Part shown: positions 12,855-24,294 of the stretch, one piece after another | Numbering within the stretch: the stretch's first letter is position 1 | How the letters are laid out: the number at the start of each line of letters is the position of its first letter | Source of the DNA: Neocallimastix lanati (nom. inval.) | Taxonomy: Eukaryota; Neocallimastigomycota; Neocallimastigomycetes; Neocallimastigales; Neocallimastigaceae | DNA length: 25,000 nt | Assembly (NCBI GenBank): GCA_016946835.1 | Contig: JACVTC010000009.1 | Location: forward strand, 1,315,001-1,340,000 | Reading direction: 5' to 3' | Notes under the pieces: generated by a model | Database searches by the model: none | What the model was told of the DNA's origin: nothing | What the model saw: only the letters and a program-made list of their open reading frames with translations | Position numbers and translations under genes: made by a program

Positions 12855-12855
12855 A

Positions 12856-12906
<51 letters not shown>

Positions 12907-12930
12907 ATGAATAAATGAATAAATGAATAA
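12855..12930. repeat. (AAAT)n tetranucleotide repeat
   Basis: About 18 AAAT-type units, the last three changed to AATG-containing variants. Confidence 0.95.
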
Positions 12931-13039
12931 AATTAAATTATGATTTTTTATATTGTATTTTTGACTTTTTTCTGTCAGTCATTATACCATTTTAATTTAA
13001 TTTAATATAATTTATTTTTATTTTATATAATATGATATA

Positions 13040-13072
13040 ATTTAATTTAATTTAATTTAATTTAATTTAATT
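13040..13072. repeat. (TTTAA)n pentanucleotide repeat
   Basis: Six to seven perfect TTTAA units with degenerate copies on both sides (about 12990-13100). Confidence 0.9.
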
Positions 13073-13506
13073 CTTATTTAAATTTTTATTTAATTTAATT
13101 TAAATCTTTATTTTAATTGGCTTAGTCTTTATTAAAAATGAGATTAAAATTATTGAATAATATGAAAATTAATATATAAATAAATAAAAAAATAAGTAAT
13201 TTTTTATTTAATAAAGTAAAATCGATATAACGTTTAAAAATATTTAATGTAAAAATGAAAGAATAGTTTTTTATCTTTTAATTTTTCTCCTTTTGTTTTA
13301 TTTTATTATTTTATTTTATTTTTTTTTGTTTTAGTAACTTTTTGAGAATATTTTAATTTTATTTTATGTATTTTATTGATATATATCTATATATTTTTTA
13401 ATACTAATAAATTATTATAAAAAGTTTAGTTTAGTAGTTAATGGTTTTGGAGAAGATTAATACAATTTGTTTTTATTAAATTAAATATCAACTATTATTG
13501 AATATA

Positions 13507-13543
<37 letters not shown>

Positions 13544-13984
13544 TCTTTAAAAATAGAGTAATAAAATGATGTATATACTATTATAATTTAGTGAATAACA
13601 TTTATGATTTTATACCAAATGATTAAAGATTATCATGACTATATATATATATATATATTTTCCGAAGTTTTTATATTTTTTACGAATTGTTTCAAATTAT
13701 TTTATTATGATAGATAATCAAAGATATGAAGTAATAATAATAATAAAAATAATGATTAAAACAATAACAATAATAGTAATAATAATAATAAGGTTTTAGA
13801 GTTGTGAAATTTGGGTTTTATGATTAAATCAACTTTATTAATGTATTTTATGATAAAAAATACCTACGATTAAAATTATTTCAAATTATATGTTTTTATA
13901 CTTTTACAATGTGGCTTATACATTAACTTACATACAAATTTCAATACATATGAAGTTTATTTCTCATTATTTGACATATTCTAA

Positions 13985-14279
13985 CAAATAATAATAATAA
14001 TAAATAATTGAATAATAAATAATTGAATAATAATAAATAATAAATAATAAATAATAAATAATAAATAATAAATAATAAATAATTGAATAATAAATAATAA
14101 ATAATAAATAATAAATAATAAATAATAAATAATAAATAATAATTAATAAATAATAAATAATAAATAATAAATAATAAATAATAAATAATAAATAATAAAT
14201 AAAAAATAATAAATAATAGATAATAAATAAATAAATAAATTAATAATAATAATAATAAATAACAACAAATTAATAATAA
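13985..14279. repeat. 7-bp satellite, unit TAAATAA
   Basis: About 30 heptamer units with a few interruptions (for example TTGAATAATAAATAA variants) and AAT triplet edges. Because 7 is not a multiple of 3, the minus strand shows a spurious 7-residue repeat (YYLLFII) in a long open frame; that frame is not a gene. Confidence 0.92.
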
Positions 14280-15740
14280 TAAAAAATGAATAATACTGCT
14301 AATAATAAGCAGTAAATATAAACTTTGATCTCCGATAGATTTAATTTTTATAATCAACTAATTTATTAATAAAAGCAAAAATTTTAGTTAATTTTGTTTC
14401 ATTAATTTGATAGGTTATGATATATTTTTATTAATTAATGTTTTATTTATTTTATTTTAGTTTATTTTTTATTTTTATTTTTATTTTTATTTTTTTCTTC
14501 TGCAATTATTTTATTTTTTATTTTTTATTTTTATTTTTCTTCAATTATTTTATTTTTTATTTTTTATTTTTATTTTTATTTTTCTTCAATTATTTAATTA
14601 TTATCTAATATCAATATAAATGAATATGACATAAAATAAAGTTTATATCCTTAATTCTATTTACTTTAATTTACTTTTAGCAGTTATTCTTTTTTTATAT
14701 TATTATTTTTTAAGTTTCTTTTTGACTTTTAAATTACTTTTCAAAAAGTCATTCAATAAAAAAAAAAAATAAAAAATAAAATAAAATAAAATAGAATATA
14801 ATAAAAAGTTATTTCAGTTTATTATACTACATTATATATATAATATATATATATATATAATAAAATTAAAAGTAATTAAAAAATAAAATTAAATCTTTTT
14901 AAAAATTTATTTTTTTTAAAATATTTATTTTTGTAATTATTTTTTTCTTTTATTTAATAAATTAGTTCTAGAATTTTTATTAAAAAAAAAATATAAAAAA
15001 ATAAAAAAAAATTTAAATAATAAACAAAAATTATAAATTAAATTAAAATAATTTTTTTTTTTAAAAAAAAAAATAAAAAAAAAAAAAATATAATTGAAAA
15101 TTTTTTAATTAAATTTAATTAAATTAAATTAATAATTAAAAATTAAAATGAATTTAAATGAAGAACAATAATTTAATGTTAAATGATTAAATTGAATGTT
15201 AGTGCTGACAGTAACTACCATATTTTAAATAATCTATAGAGTTTTATATAAATAATAATTGATGATGATGTAATGTTTCCTATCTATAATAATAATAAAA
15301 TTATATAATCATTTATATAATAAAAATTGTGATACAATAGTATATAATAAAAATTAAGCATTTTGATTATGCTATAAAGTTTTATATAAATAATACAATA
15401 GATGATGAATAATTTTTTTTTTATTCTAATTATATTATAAAAAAATTAATATTTTATTATTAATTTTATGAGGAACTAAGCCAAAATATTATATATTTTA
15501 TTTTATTTAAGATTTCTAAACTGTTAAATATTTAATAATAAATTATATACTTTTGATAAATTTGGATTTTAAGTTTTTAGATCTTTTTTTTTTTTTTTTT
15601 ATATTTAATTTAATATATAGTTAATATATGAAATAATTTATCAATAAATCATAATAAATTAAATATGCAATAGATGAATTTTTATATGGTATGAAATTAA
15701 TTAAAATAAATAGTAGATATATGAATATATAGTATCGAAT
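14280..15740. other. AT-rich region, no gene seen
   Basis: Holds TTTTTA-type repeats at about 14460-14590, a TA tract near 14836-14858 and many homopolymers. Two related segments, at about 15233-15280 and 15370-15410, share the core AGTTTTATATAAATAAT. No coding frame is convincing. Confidence 0.75.
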
Positions 15741-15742
15741 TG

Positions 15743-15912
15743 AATAAAATAAAATAAAATAAAATAAAATAAAATAAAATAAAATAAAATAAAATAAAAT
15801 AAAATAAAATAAAATAAAATAAAATAAAATAAAATAAAATAAAATAAAATAAAATAAAATAAAATAAAATAAAATAAAATAAAAATTTAAAATAAAATAA
15901 AATAAAATGAAG
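15743..15912. repeat. (AAAAT)n pentanucleotide satellite
   Basis: About 30 nearly perfect AAAAT units, interrupted once near 15882-15890. Further short AAAAT runs lie at 15945-15960 and 15996-16015. On the minus strand this gives two overlapping artefactual open frames of repeated FILFY. Confidence 0.95.
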
Positions 15913-16352
15913 TAAATAATTGAATTTAAGTATAAAGCACAAATTGAATAAAATAAAATAAATAGTGAAGTAGTATAAAAGAGTAAAGTAGTAATAAAAA
16001 TAAAATAAAATAAAATAGATAGCATTATTGATATTGATATTATAAATTAAATAATATATAAATTTAAAACTTTATATATAATACATTTAACTTTATTTTG
16101 ATATGTAATATATATATATATATTTTTATTGAATTTTACCTAAAAATCGTAGAAGAAATATTTTATCTGTTAATTTATTAATTGTAGCAGAGATAATTTT
16201 TTAAAAAAATTCATCCATTTCTTGTAGTAATATAAACTTTTTGTAATTATCTATTAGTTATAGAAATGAATATCAATTAAATACTAATGCTAATAATTTT
16301 AAAAAAGAAGAACAGATTTATGTGCAAATAAATTTATTTTTATTTTTGTTTG
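15913..16352. other. AT-rich spacer, no gene seen
   Basis: A patch at about 16140-16330 is slightly less repetitive but has no open frame of note on either strand. Confidence 0.7.
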
Positions 16353-16789
16353 TTTAATTTTTGATGAAAACTTAATAAATTTAATATAGTTACGTTTTAT
16401 ATAAGTATATATAGTATATATTTATATAATTATTTTTAAATTTTCAAAAAGATTTTTTTTTCTTAATAAATATTGATAAAAATAATTAAATAATTTTATA
16501 ATATATATATATATTTAGAAAAAATAAAAAAATTCAATGATAAACTTTTTAAAATATTCTTAATTGCTCTGTGCTATTTAATTTTTGATGAAAACTTAAT
16601 AAATTTAATATAGCTACGTTTTATATATATATATGTATAATTATTTTTAAATTTTCAAAAAAAAAAAATTTTTTTTTCTTAATAAATATTGATATAAATA
16701 ATTATATAATTAAATATATATATATATTTAGAAGAAAAAAAGAATTCAATAGTGAACTTTTTAAAAATATTTTTAATTGTTCGTTACTA
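16353..16789. repeat. Tandem duplication of a ~220-bp segment
   Basis: Copy 1 is 16353-16576 (224 bp) and copy 2 is 16577-16789 (213 bp). Both begin TTTAATTTTTGATGAAAACT, share ATATAGYTACGTTTTATATA, TCTTAATAAATATTGATA and a TA tract, and end at CTATTTAAT. Length differences lie mostly in A runs and TA tracts. The copies have no coding frame. Confidence 0.88.
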
Positions 16790-16807
16790 TTTAATTAATT
16801 ATTAATA

Positions 16808-16957
16808 ATAGTATTTTATTTTAATTTATTTTTATTTTTATTTTTATTTTTTATTTTTATTTTTATTTTTTATTTTTATTTTTATTTTTTATTTTTATTT
16901 TTATTTTTTATTTTTATTTTTATTTTTATTTTTTATTTTTATTTTTATTTTATTTTT
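16808..16957. repeat. (TTTTTA)n hexanucleotide-type repeat
   Basis: Some 24 units alternating TTTTTA with one-base-longer variants, which gives a higher-order pattern of about 19 bp. It directly follows the 220-bp tandem duplication. Confidence 0.9.
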
Positions 16958-17517
16958 TTTTTGTTTATTAAATTAAAAAAGTTTTAAATATAAAAAACAG
17001 AAATATGAATATATTAAATTATAAAACGCATTAAACAAATAATTTAATTAACATTTAAATATATAGAAATTTACGGCAAAATCATGAAGAATTGATTTTT
17101 TTTTTTTTTTTTATAATAAATATTTATATTATAATAACTAAAATTATATATTTTAAGAATAATTATGAGATAAACATATTTTATTAATAATTTAAATATA
17201 ATTTAAATATATATTAAATATATCAAATAATTATAAATTAAAAAATAATAATAAAAAAGTTTAAAATTAAAATAGTTAAAAATCATTTTTTTTTTTCTTT
17301 TTTTTATGGTTAATTCTTAGTAAAGTAAATATTAATAATATGAAAATTAGTAATGACCAAAACATTAAAATATTAACATTTTAACTTTTTGTACGACCTA
17401 AATTTTAATGAATGACTGATCATAAAATTTATGTTCAATTTTATAAAACCTTTTATTTTTATTTTGTTTTATTTTTTATTAAATATTTAATTTAATTTTC
17501 ATTTTGTTATTATTAAC

Positions 17518-17571
<54 letters not shown>

Positions 17572-20500
17572 GTATTTTATATTAGAGTAACTCAATATTA
17601 AAATTTGAGATTAGTATAGTCAGTTATTATATTTTATTTTTTATTTTTTATTTTCATTTCATTTTAAAAATTGACAAAAATAAAAAGATTTTTATAGATG
17701 ATATGTAGTTTTAAATAATCATAAAAAAAAGTTAATTTATATATAAATGGGATAAAACTTTCTATTATGTACTTAAAACTGCAAACAATCTTAATAGTTT
17801 GATAGGTATATATTCACTTTTAATATGAATATATGAACATTAAGTTACATATGAAACTAAAGAATAAACATATATAATATATAGAGTTGGTGATTATAAA
17901 AATTAAATAAAATTTAAATTATTTGTATTAATAAGACTTTCTTTTTTTAATAATTATAAATAATATATAATATTTAATAATATCAATAATTCAATTGGTA
18001 TAATTAAAGTATTAAACTAACTTTTAATTATTAGATATTTTATAATGAATATTTATTTTCTTTAATATATTATTATATAAATTGTATTAAATTTGTAATT
18101 TTTATCAATTTTAATAATAACAAATAAGAAAAGGTCTCTCCGTTTTATTATATATTTAGTAGGAAAGAATTAAAAATTTTAAATTATATCATTTTAATAG
18201 AATTATGAAAATGTAATACGAAGAATATTATATTATAAAACAAATATTAAAGTATATTAAATAAATACGATATATTAGTATATAAATAAAATATAAATAA
18301 TCAATTATTCAATATTAAAAAATGATAAAAAAGAAAATAATTAAATAAATATTCATTATTATTTATTATTACTTTATATATATTTAATAATTAATTACTT
18401 TGTATAAATTGTTAATGATGTAAATAGTAGGTTGTTAACTTTTAATTATAATAATCTATTTTATAACAATAAAGTAATAAAACAATAAAACAACTCATTA
18501 ATTTTAATAATAGTTATTTATAAAAAGATGTGTTTTTACTTATATAAGTTTTTAATAAACATTAATATATAAATAAATAAATAAATATAATTTTTGTGAC
18601 TTCGTTTGATATGAATCATTTCATTTCATTATTTAATCAATTAAATAATATCTTCATTGCTATTTTATGTCAAAAAAAAAAAAAAAAAAAAAAATAGAAT
18701 TACTATTAAAATTATATTAATGATAAAATAATAAAATAATAATACATAATAAACTAATAATAAATAATATTTAATAAATAATATTTAATAAATAATATAT
18801 AATAAATTATTAATAATAAATGTTAATAATTAAATAAAATTAAATAAATTATGATTTATATAAAATATAAAAATGTATACAATCATTTAATAAATTAAAT
18901 AAAATAAAATTCCTAATTTTCATTTATTTTTATAATGAAAGATTAACTTATTAAACCATTGTAAGAGATATATTTACTTATTATAGATCATGAAGAACCA
19001 TAAAAGTAATTGTAATGCTAACAATAAAAGTAAAAGCTGACATTTCTTTCTTCTACAATTTAATAATTTTTATTAAGGTTGCATTATCAATTATTGAGAA
19101 AAAGGGAAACTAACAGATTTCTTTATTGGTCTTTCTAATTTCTCTTCATTTTTTTATAATAAAAAAAAATAATTATATGTTTTAAAAAATTATTTGGTGA
19201 TAGAAAAAACCAATAATTTTGGGGGAAATGTTTTTTTTTTTTTTTTTTTTTATATTTAATTTATTTATATATTAAATAAAATTAATTATAAAAAATATGT
19301 TAATTTATTTATTTTTAAATATGGAATAATTATTATATATTACATATTATTACTATTTAATATGATCATAAATTAGTATATTATTATTATTATTATATTA
19401 ATATAAAAAATAAATTCTAATGGCTTTGTTATTTGATATTATCTAAATATATTGAAATTTGCCTATTGGTTTTAATGCACATTTTGTATTATTCACTATG
19501 AGAAATATTGTACATAATTATTATTAACATTACATTATTATACATTATTAAACCTTTAATAAATGGCTGAACATTCTTTATTTATTTATTTATTTAATTT
19601 TTTGTTTAAATTTAAAAATTACATTTTAATAATTTTTCTTTCATTATTATTATTAGTTTTAATTAATAATAATTGTATATACATTTTTTTTAATGATCAT
19701 TTCGGATATAAACTATAAATAAATCATTTGAAAATTTATTTTTTTATGATTATAACAAAAATGACTTTAAAAAAAAATTAAAAATATCATATTCCTTATT
19801 ATCCTATGGTTCCTATATTAAAAATACGCCATATATAATTAATATACATGAAAATAAAAAATAAAAAAAAAAAAAGGAAAAATAGGATATTTTATTATTA
19901 CTAATCAACTTTATATTCTAATAAAATTAAAATTTTTATTAAATATCTTCATTGAAAAACTTTACAAATAATTTTAAAAAAAAAAATTAAAAATAAAATT
20001 CTGTACCTATTTACAAATACATTACATTATTAAAAAATTACATTATTAAATAATGTATTTTTTTTTTTTTTAAACAAAAAAATTCTTTTTTATGGATATT
20101 TAATATGAAATCTTATTTATATAAAAAAATACTTTTTTCATGGATAATGAATTCCGTAGGAATCTTATTTATTAATGATTTGTCAATTATCCAATCTTTT
20201 TTTTTATTCCTGTTTAGAAATCTCCATTTATTTTTATTTACATTAATTTTATACATATTTTATTTAATTTAATTAATTTATTAAAAATTATTGAAAATTT
20301 CTGTTTTTTTTTTTTTTTTTAAATTATTTAATTGTTTAATTGTTTTTATTAATTATAAACTTTTTAAAAAATGAAAATAAATAGAAAAAAAAAATATTTA
20401 AATATGTTGGAGCATTATAATACTCAAAAAAGGAAAAAAAAAGTTTAATAATAATATTAAAGAGCTTTGATAATTTATATATTTTATATATATATTTATT

Positions 20501-21904
20501 TAAATATGCTAAAAGATTGTTATTTATGAGTCTTTTTTTTTTTTTTTTTTGTAAATATCATGATTATTTCGTTTAATGCTCATTTATGATATATATATAT
20601 ATATTGAAATAAAAAAAAAAAGAATATAAAATAAAAAACTGTAAAAGTGATAATAATATTTATTTTTTTTTTTGTATATATTAATATAATTTCATTTGAA
20701 AATAAATTTATTAATAATTTTGTAATACCTAAAAATTACCGTAAAATTTAATAAATAATAAATAATTTCTATATAGATTTATTTAATTAAATAATAATAA
20801 TAATAATAATAAAGGGATATTAATTGAAGATAGGACAAAAAAGTAAATAAATAGAGAAAAGGAAAGGAATAAAATGAATAAGCTTGAAATAAAAAAAGAA
20901 ATAGGAATAAACACAAAATAGATTAAAAAAAATGTGAAAACTAAACTTTTTTATTTTATTTTATTATTAATGATTTACGCCATATATTTAAATAAATAAA
21001 TAAATATATATATATAAAGAAAGAAAGAAAGAAAAACAGAACAAAGCATATTCAATTCAATTATATTTTCATTTCTTTATTAAAAAGTATTTTTTTTTTT
21101 TTTTAAAAAAAAAGTTTAATCAATGAGAGATAGAAAGTTCAATAATAATAAAAATTGCTAAATAATATTTAATAATTGATTATATCTAATATTGTATTGT
21201 AATATTAATTATTATTATTTATTATATATTATGTATTATACATTATTTATTATTCAATTTTATTATATATTATATATTATATATTTATTATATTTCTTCG
21301 AAACTCGTAACGTTTTTTTTCTAATATTAATGTAAAATAATTTCATGTATTATTTTTATAATAAATATTATTAAAGTTTTATTCCTGGTCTAATATATAT
21401 ATATTTATCTATTATCTATTATCAATTGTCTATATTCTATAATCTATATTCTATTTTAATATTATTATTATAATAATCTTTATTTAATGTTTAAAATTTA
21501 GTATCATTATTAGTATAATATTATTTATTCATTATTATTTATTATAGTTTTATTTTTAATAATAAAACATTATTAATTATTATTTGTTTCATTACTATTA
21601 CTTGTGTCTTTTTAATAAAATTTTTTTTCTTAATAATTTAAATATTAAGCTTAAGTTTAAACATTTTTTTAAATTGCAATATCATTACTATTATAATCAA
21701 ATACTATATATTTTTATATATATTAAATATTAATATATTTTATATATTTTATATTCTTTTCATTATTTTATTAATTTTATTATTTAATCATTAAAAAAAA
21801 TTTAATTTTATTTAAAATTTATATATATATTTATATATAAAATTAAACCAATAATAAAATTGCATATAACTATTCATTATAGAATATAAAATAATTAAAA
21901 TTTA
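16958..21904. other. Gene-poor AT-rich region, nothing coding seen
   Basis: Nearly 5 kb of A/T runs, TA and AAT repeats. Patches of slightly higher complexity (about 17340-17430, 18590-18660, 18960-19140, 20130-20220) give no convincing frame and no RNA gene that I recognise. TACGCCA motifs occur at 19825-19831 and 20976-20982. An imperfect direct repeat built on ATGGATA...AATCTTATTTAT lies at about 20091-20121 and 20138-20171. Confidence 0.75.
17520..17568. repeat. Poly-T run of 49
   Basis: The longest homopolymer in the window. Its assembled length may be unreliable. Confidence 0.9.
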
Positions 21905-22062
21905 TTATATATTTTAGTCTATTAATAATATAAAACAATAAATAATATTATATATTTTAGTCTATTAATAATATAAAACAATAAATAATATTATATATTT
22001 TAGTATATTAATAATATAAAACAATAAATAATATTATATATTTTAGTCTATTAATAATATTA
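21905..22062. repeat. 43-bp tandem repeat, about 3.7 copies
   Basis: Units start at 21905, 21948, 21991 and 22034, exactly 43 bp apart. Each begins TTATATATTTTAGTCTATTA. The third has one visible change (GTAT for GTCT) and the last is truncated and diverges after about 28 bases. Such near-identity suggests recent expansion. No coding frame passes through it. Confidence 0.93.
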
Positions 22063-23223
22063 ATACCATATATCAATGAATAAATGATTTGTTTGGATGA
22101 CCTTTAAAAAAAAATTCTAAAAATTTTTTAATTTATTTTATATATGCTATATTTTATTTATTAAATAAAGTTATTAAATAAAGTACATTAATAATATATT
22201 ATTAATATGTATGATTAATCTGTCAATCGCAATTGCATTATTAATATATTACAATTGTTTTTTTCATATGTATAAAAAAAAAACAGAAATAAAAATTGTA
22301 AAATTTTCTAAATCTAATCCTTTTATTAAATTTAAAAATATTCAAAAAAGGAATTTTTATGGTAGCTTGCCTTTTTTATCCAGTTTATAATTAAATTATT
22401 ATGAATAAGATTTAGACATCTAGTAAACTCTATAATATATTATAAACTAATTTAATATATATTATAATATAATAAATTAATAATATAGTATATTTTATAT
22501 AAATTAAAATAATACTATTGTTACTTGTTCAAAATATTAAATATTGTTTGATAATATCCATATATTATTTAATTAAAATTTTTAATTATTTTACTATCTC
22601 TTATATATTAAAAATATACTTTATATATTTGAATATAATAATTTTATGTATCCTATCTATCCTTTTATACTATAAATTAATATTTCAGTTTAATTATATA
22701 TAATAATATATTCCCATTCAATTTTCTATTTATCTTATTTATTATATTGTATATTAAAAAAGTTTATTTTTATTTATTAAATTGTTAAAACATTCTCAAT
22801 TCACCGTAAAAAAAAAATAACTTGTGTATATTTTATATAAAATATTATTAATATTATTTAATTTGATTTAATTTTCTTTATAGTTAATATAATTATTAAT
22901 AAATAATATATGAGTGATATTTTATTGAAATACTATTGCAAATAAATGTGAATTATCACAAATTACAAAAAAAAAAAAAAAAACTTATTAAAAAATAAAT
23001 AAATAAATAAATAAATAAAATAGATAATAATAAATAATAATAAATGATGATAAATAGATATATAGTAATATTATAATATATAAGTTATAAAATTTATAAA
23101 TAATAAACAATTTAAATATTAATAAATAAATAAATTAAATAGTTAACTATTTAATATATAAAATTTTATAAAATATCTTTTTTTTAAATATTAATAACTA
23201 ATAAATTCTAATAATATATTTTT

Positions 23224-23272
<49 letters not shown>

Positions 23273-24294
23273 TTTTTTTTCATATATAAGGAAAGATATT
23301 TCATATTTATTTTTTCGCTTTTCTTTTTCCTTAAAACAATTATTTAATATTTTTTTTTTTAATTTATTTTTTTTCTTGTTCTTTTTCTTCTTTTTATTTT
23401 CCTTTCTTTTTATATTTCATAATAAAAAGAATACTAATTTAATAAATTTTATTTAATTTAAGAAAACGTATTTCACAATTATTTTTATTTATTTATTATT
23501 ATTTTTTTTATTTTTATTTTTATTTTTTTTTTCAAATAAAAAAAAAAAGAAATTATTATATACCTATTTTTTATTTTGATAATTTTTTTTTTTTTTTTTT
23601 TTTACACAAGAATCCATTAATTTAAGAAAATTATTTTAATAAAAAAATTATAATTTTTAAAGAAAAAAAATAATAGTTCATTCAAAAGAATAATATAAAA
23701 TCTATAATAAATATACGATAGTAATAAAATTTGAAAAATGATAATATAACAAAAAAAAAAAATAAAAAATAAGAGATAATAAAATATTCTAGAAATTTAT
23801 TACACTTTTATTTTTTTTTTTTAAAGATATATTATTAAAAATTTTATTTTATAATTTATTATAAATAGCATTAGAATTATAATTTATTTTATTATATATT
23901 TAAAGTAAAAAAAAAAAAAAAAATAAAATAAAAACAAAAAAAATAGTATACAATCAAATTAGTATATAATAAAATTATTTATACTATTATAAGGTATTAT
24001 TTTGAATAATAAATTAATCAAATTTGAGCATAAATTAATTAATTTATTATTTTTAGATAATAACTTCTATTTATTTCATTTACACAATTAAAGGAAATAA
24101 TAATAAGAAGAAATATTATGATAAAAAATTAAAAATTGTAATAAACTATTTACAATTTAAAAATTATTTTTTTTTTCATTTAAAAAAGATAATTTCTAAT
24201 TTATTAATTGTTAAAAAAAAAAAAAAAAAATAACAGAAAAAAAATATTTTCACTATTTATTAAAATATTAAATAAACAAATAATTTAAGAGAAA
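22063..24294. other. AT-rich region upstream of the right-hand gene
   Basis: Includes (AAAT)n at about 22995-23020, a TA tract at 23229-23256 followed by a T run to 23280, and pyrimidine-rich DNA at 23310-23420. The promoter of the gene at 24295 should lie at its right end but no specific element stands out. A 61-codon hydrophobic frame at 22518-22703 is rejected. Confidence 0.75.

Larger units (their letters stand above)
12478..13984. other. AT-rich region with simple repeats, no gene seen
   Basis: Contains (AAAT)n at 12855-12930 and (TTTAA)n at 13040-13072, TA tracts at 13502-13522 and 13641-13660, plus T and A runs. No coding-like frame was found on either strand. Confidence 0.8.

Noticed and set aside
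13985-14279. Regularly spaced repeats considered as a CRISPR-like array
   Set aside because: Contiguous 7-bp satellite without unique spacers, in a eukaryotic context.
15621-16025. Two overlapping minus-strand frames rich in FILFY
   Set aside because: They are translations of the (AAAAT)n satellite, whose 5-bp period gives a 5-residue repeat.
22518-22703. 61-codon hydrophobic plus-strand frame
   Set aside because: It is composed of Ile, Leu, Tyr, Phe, Asn and Lys as expected for random AT-rich DNA, and has no coding signature.
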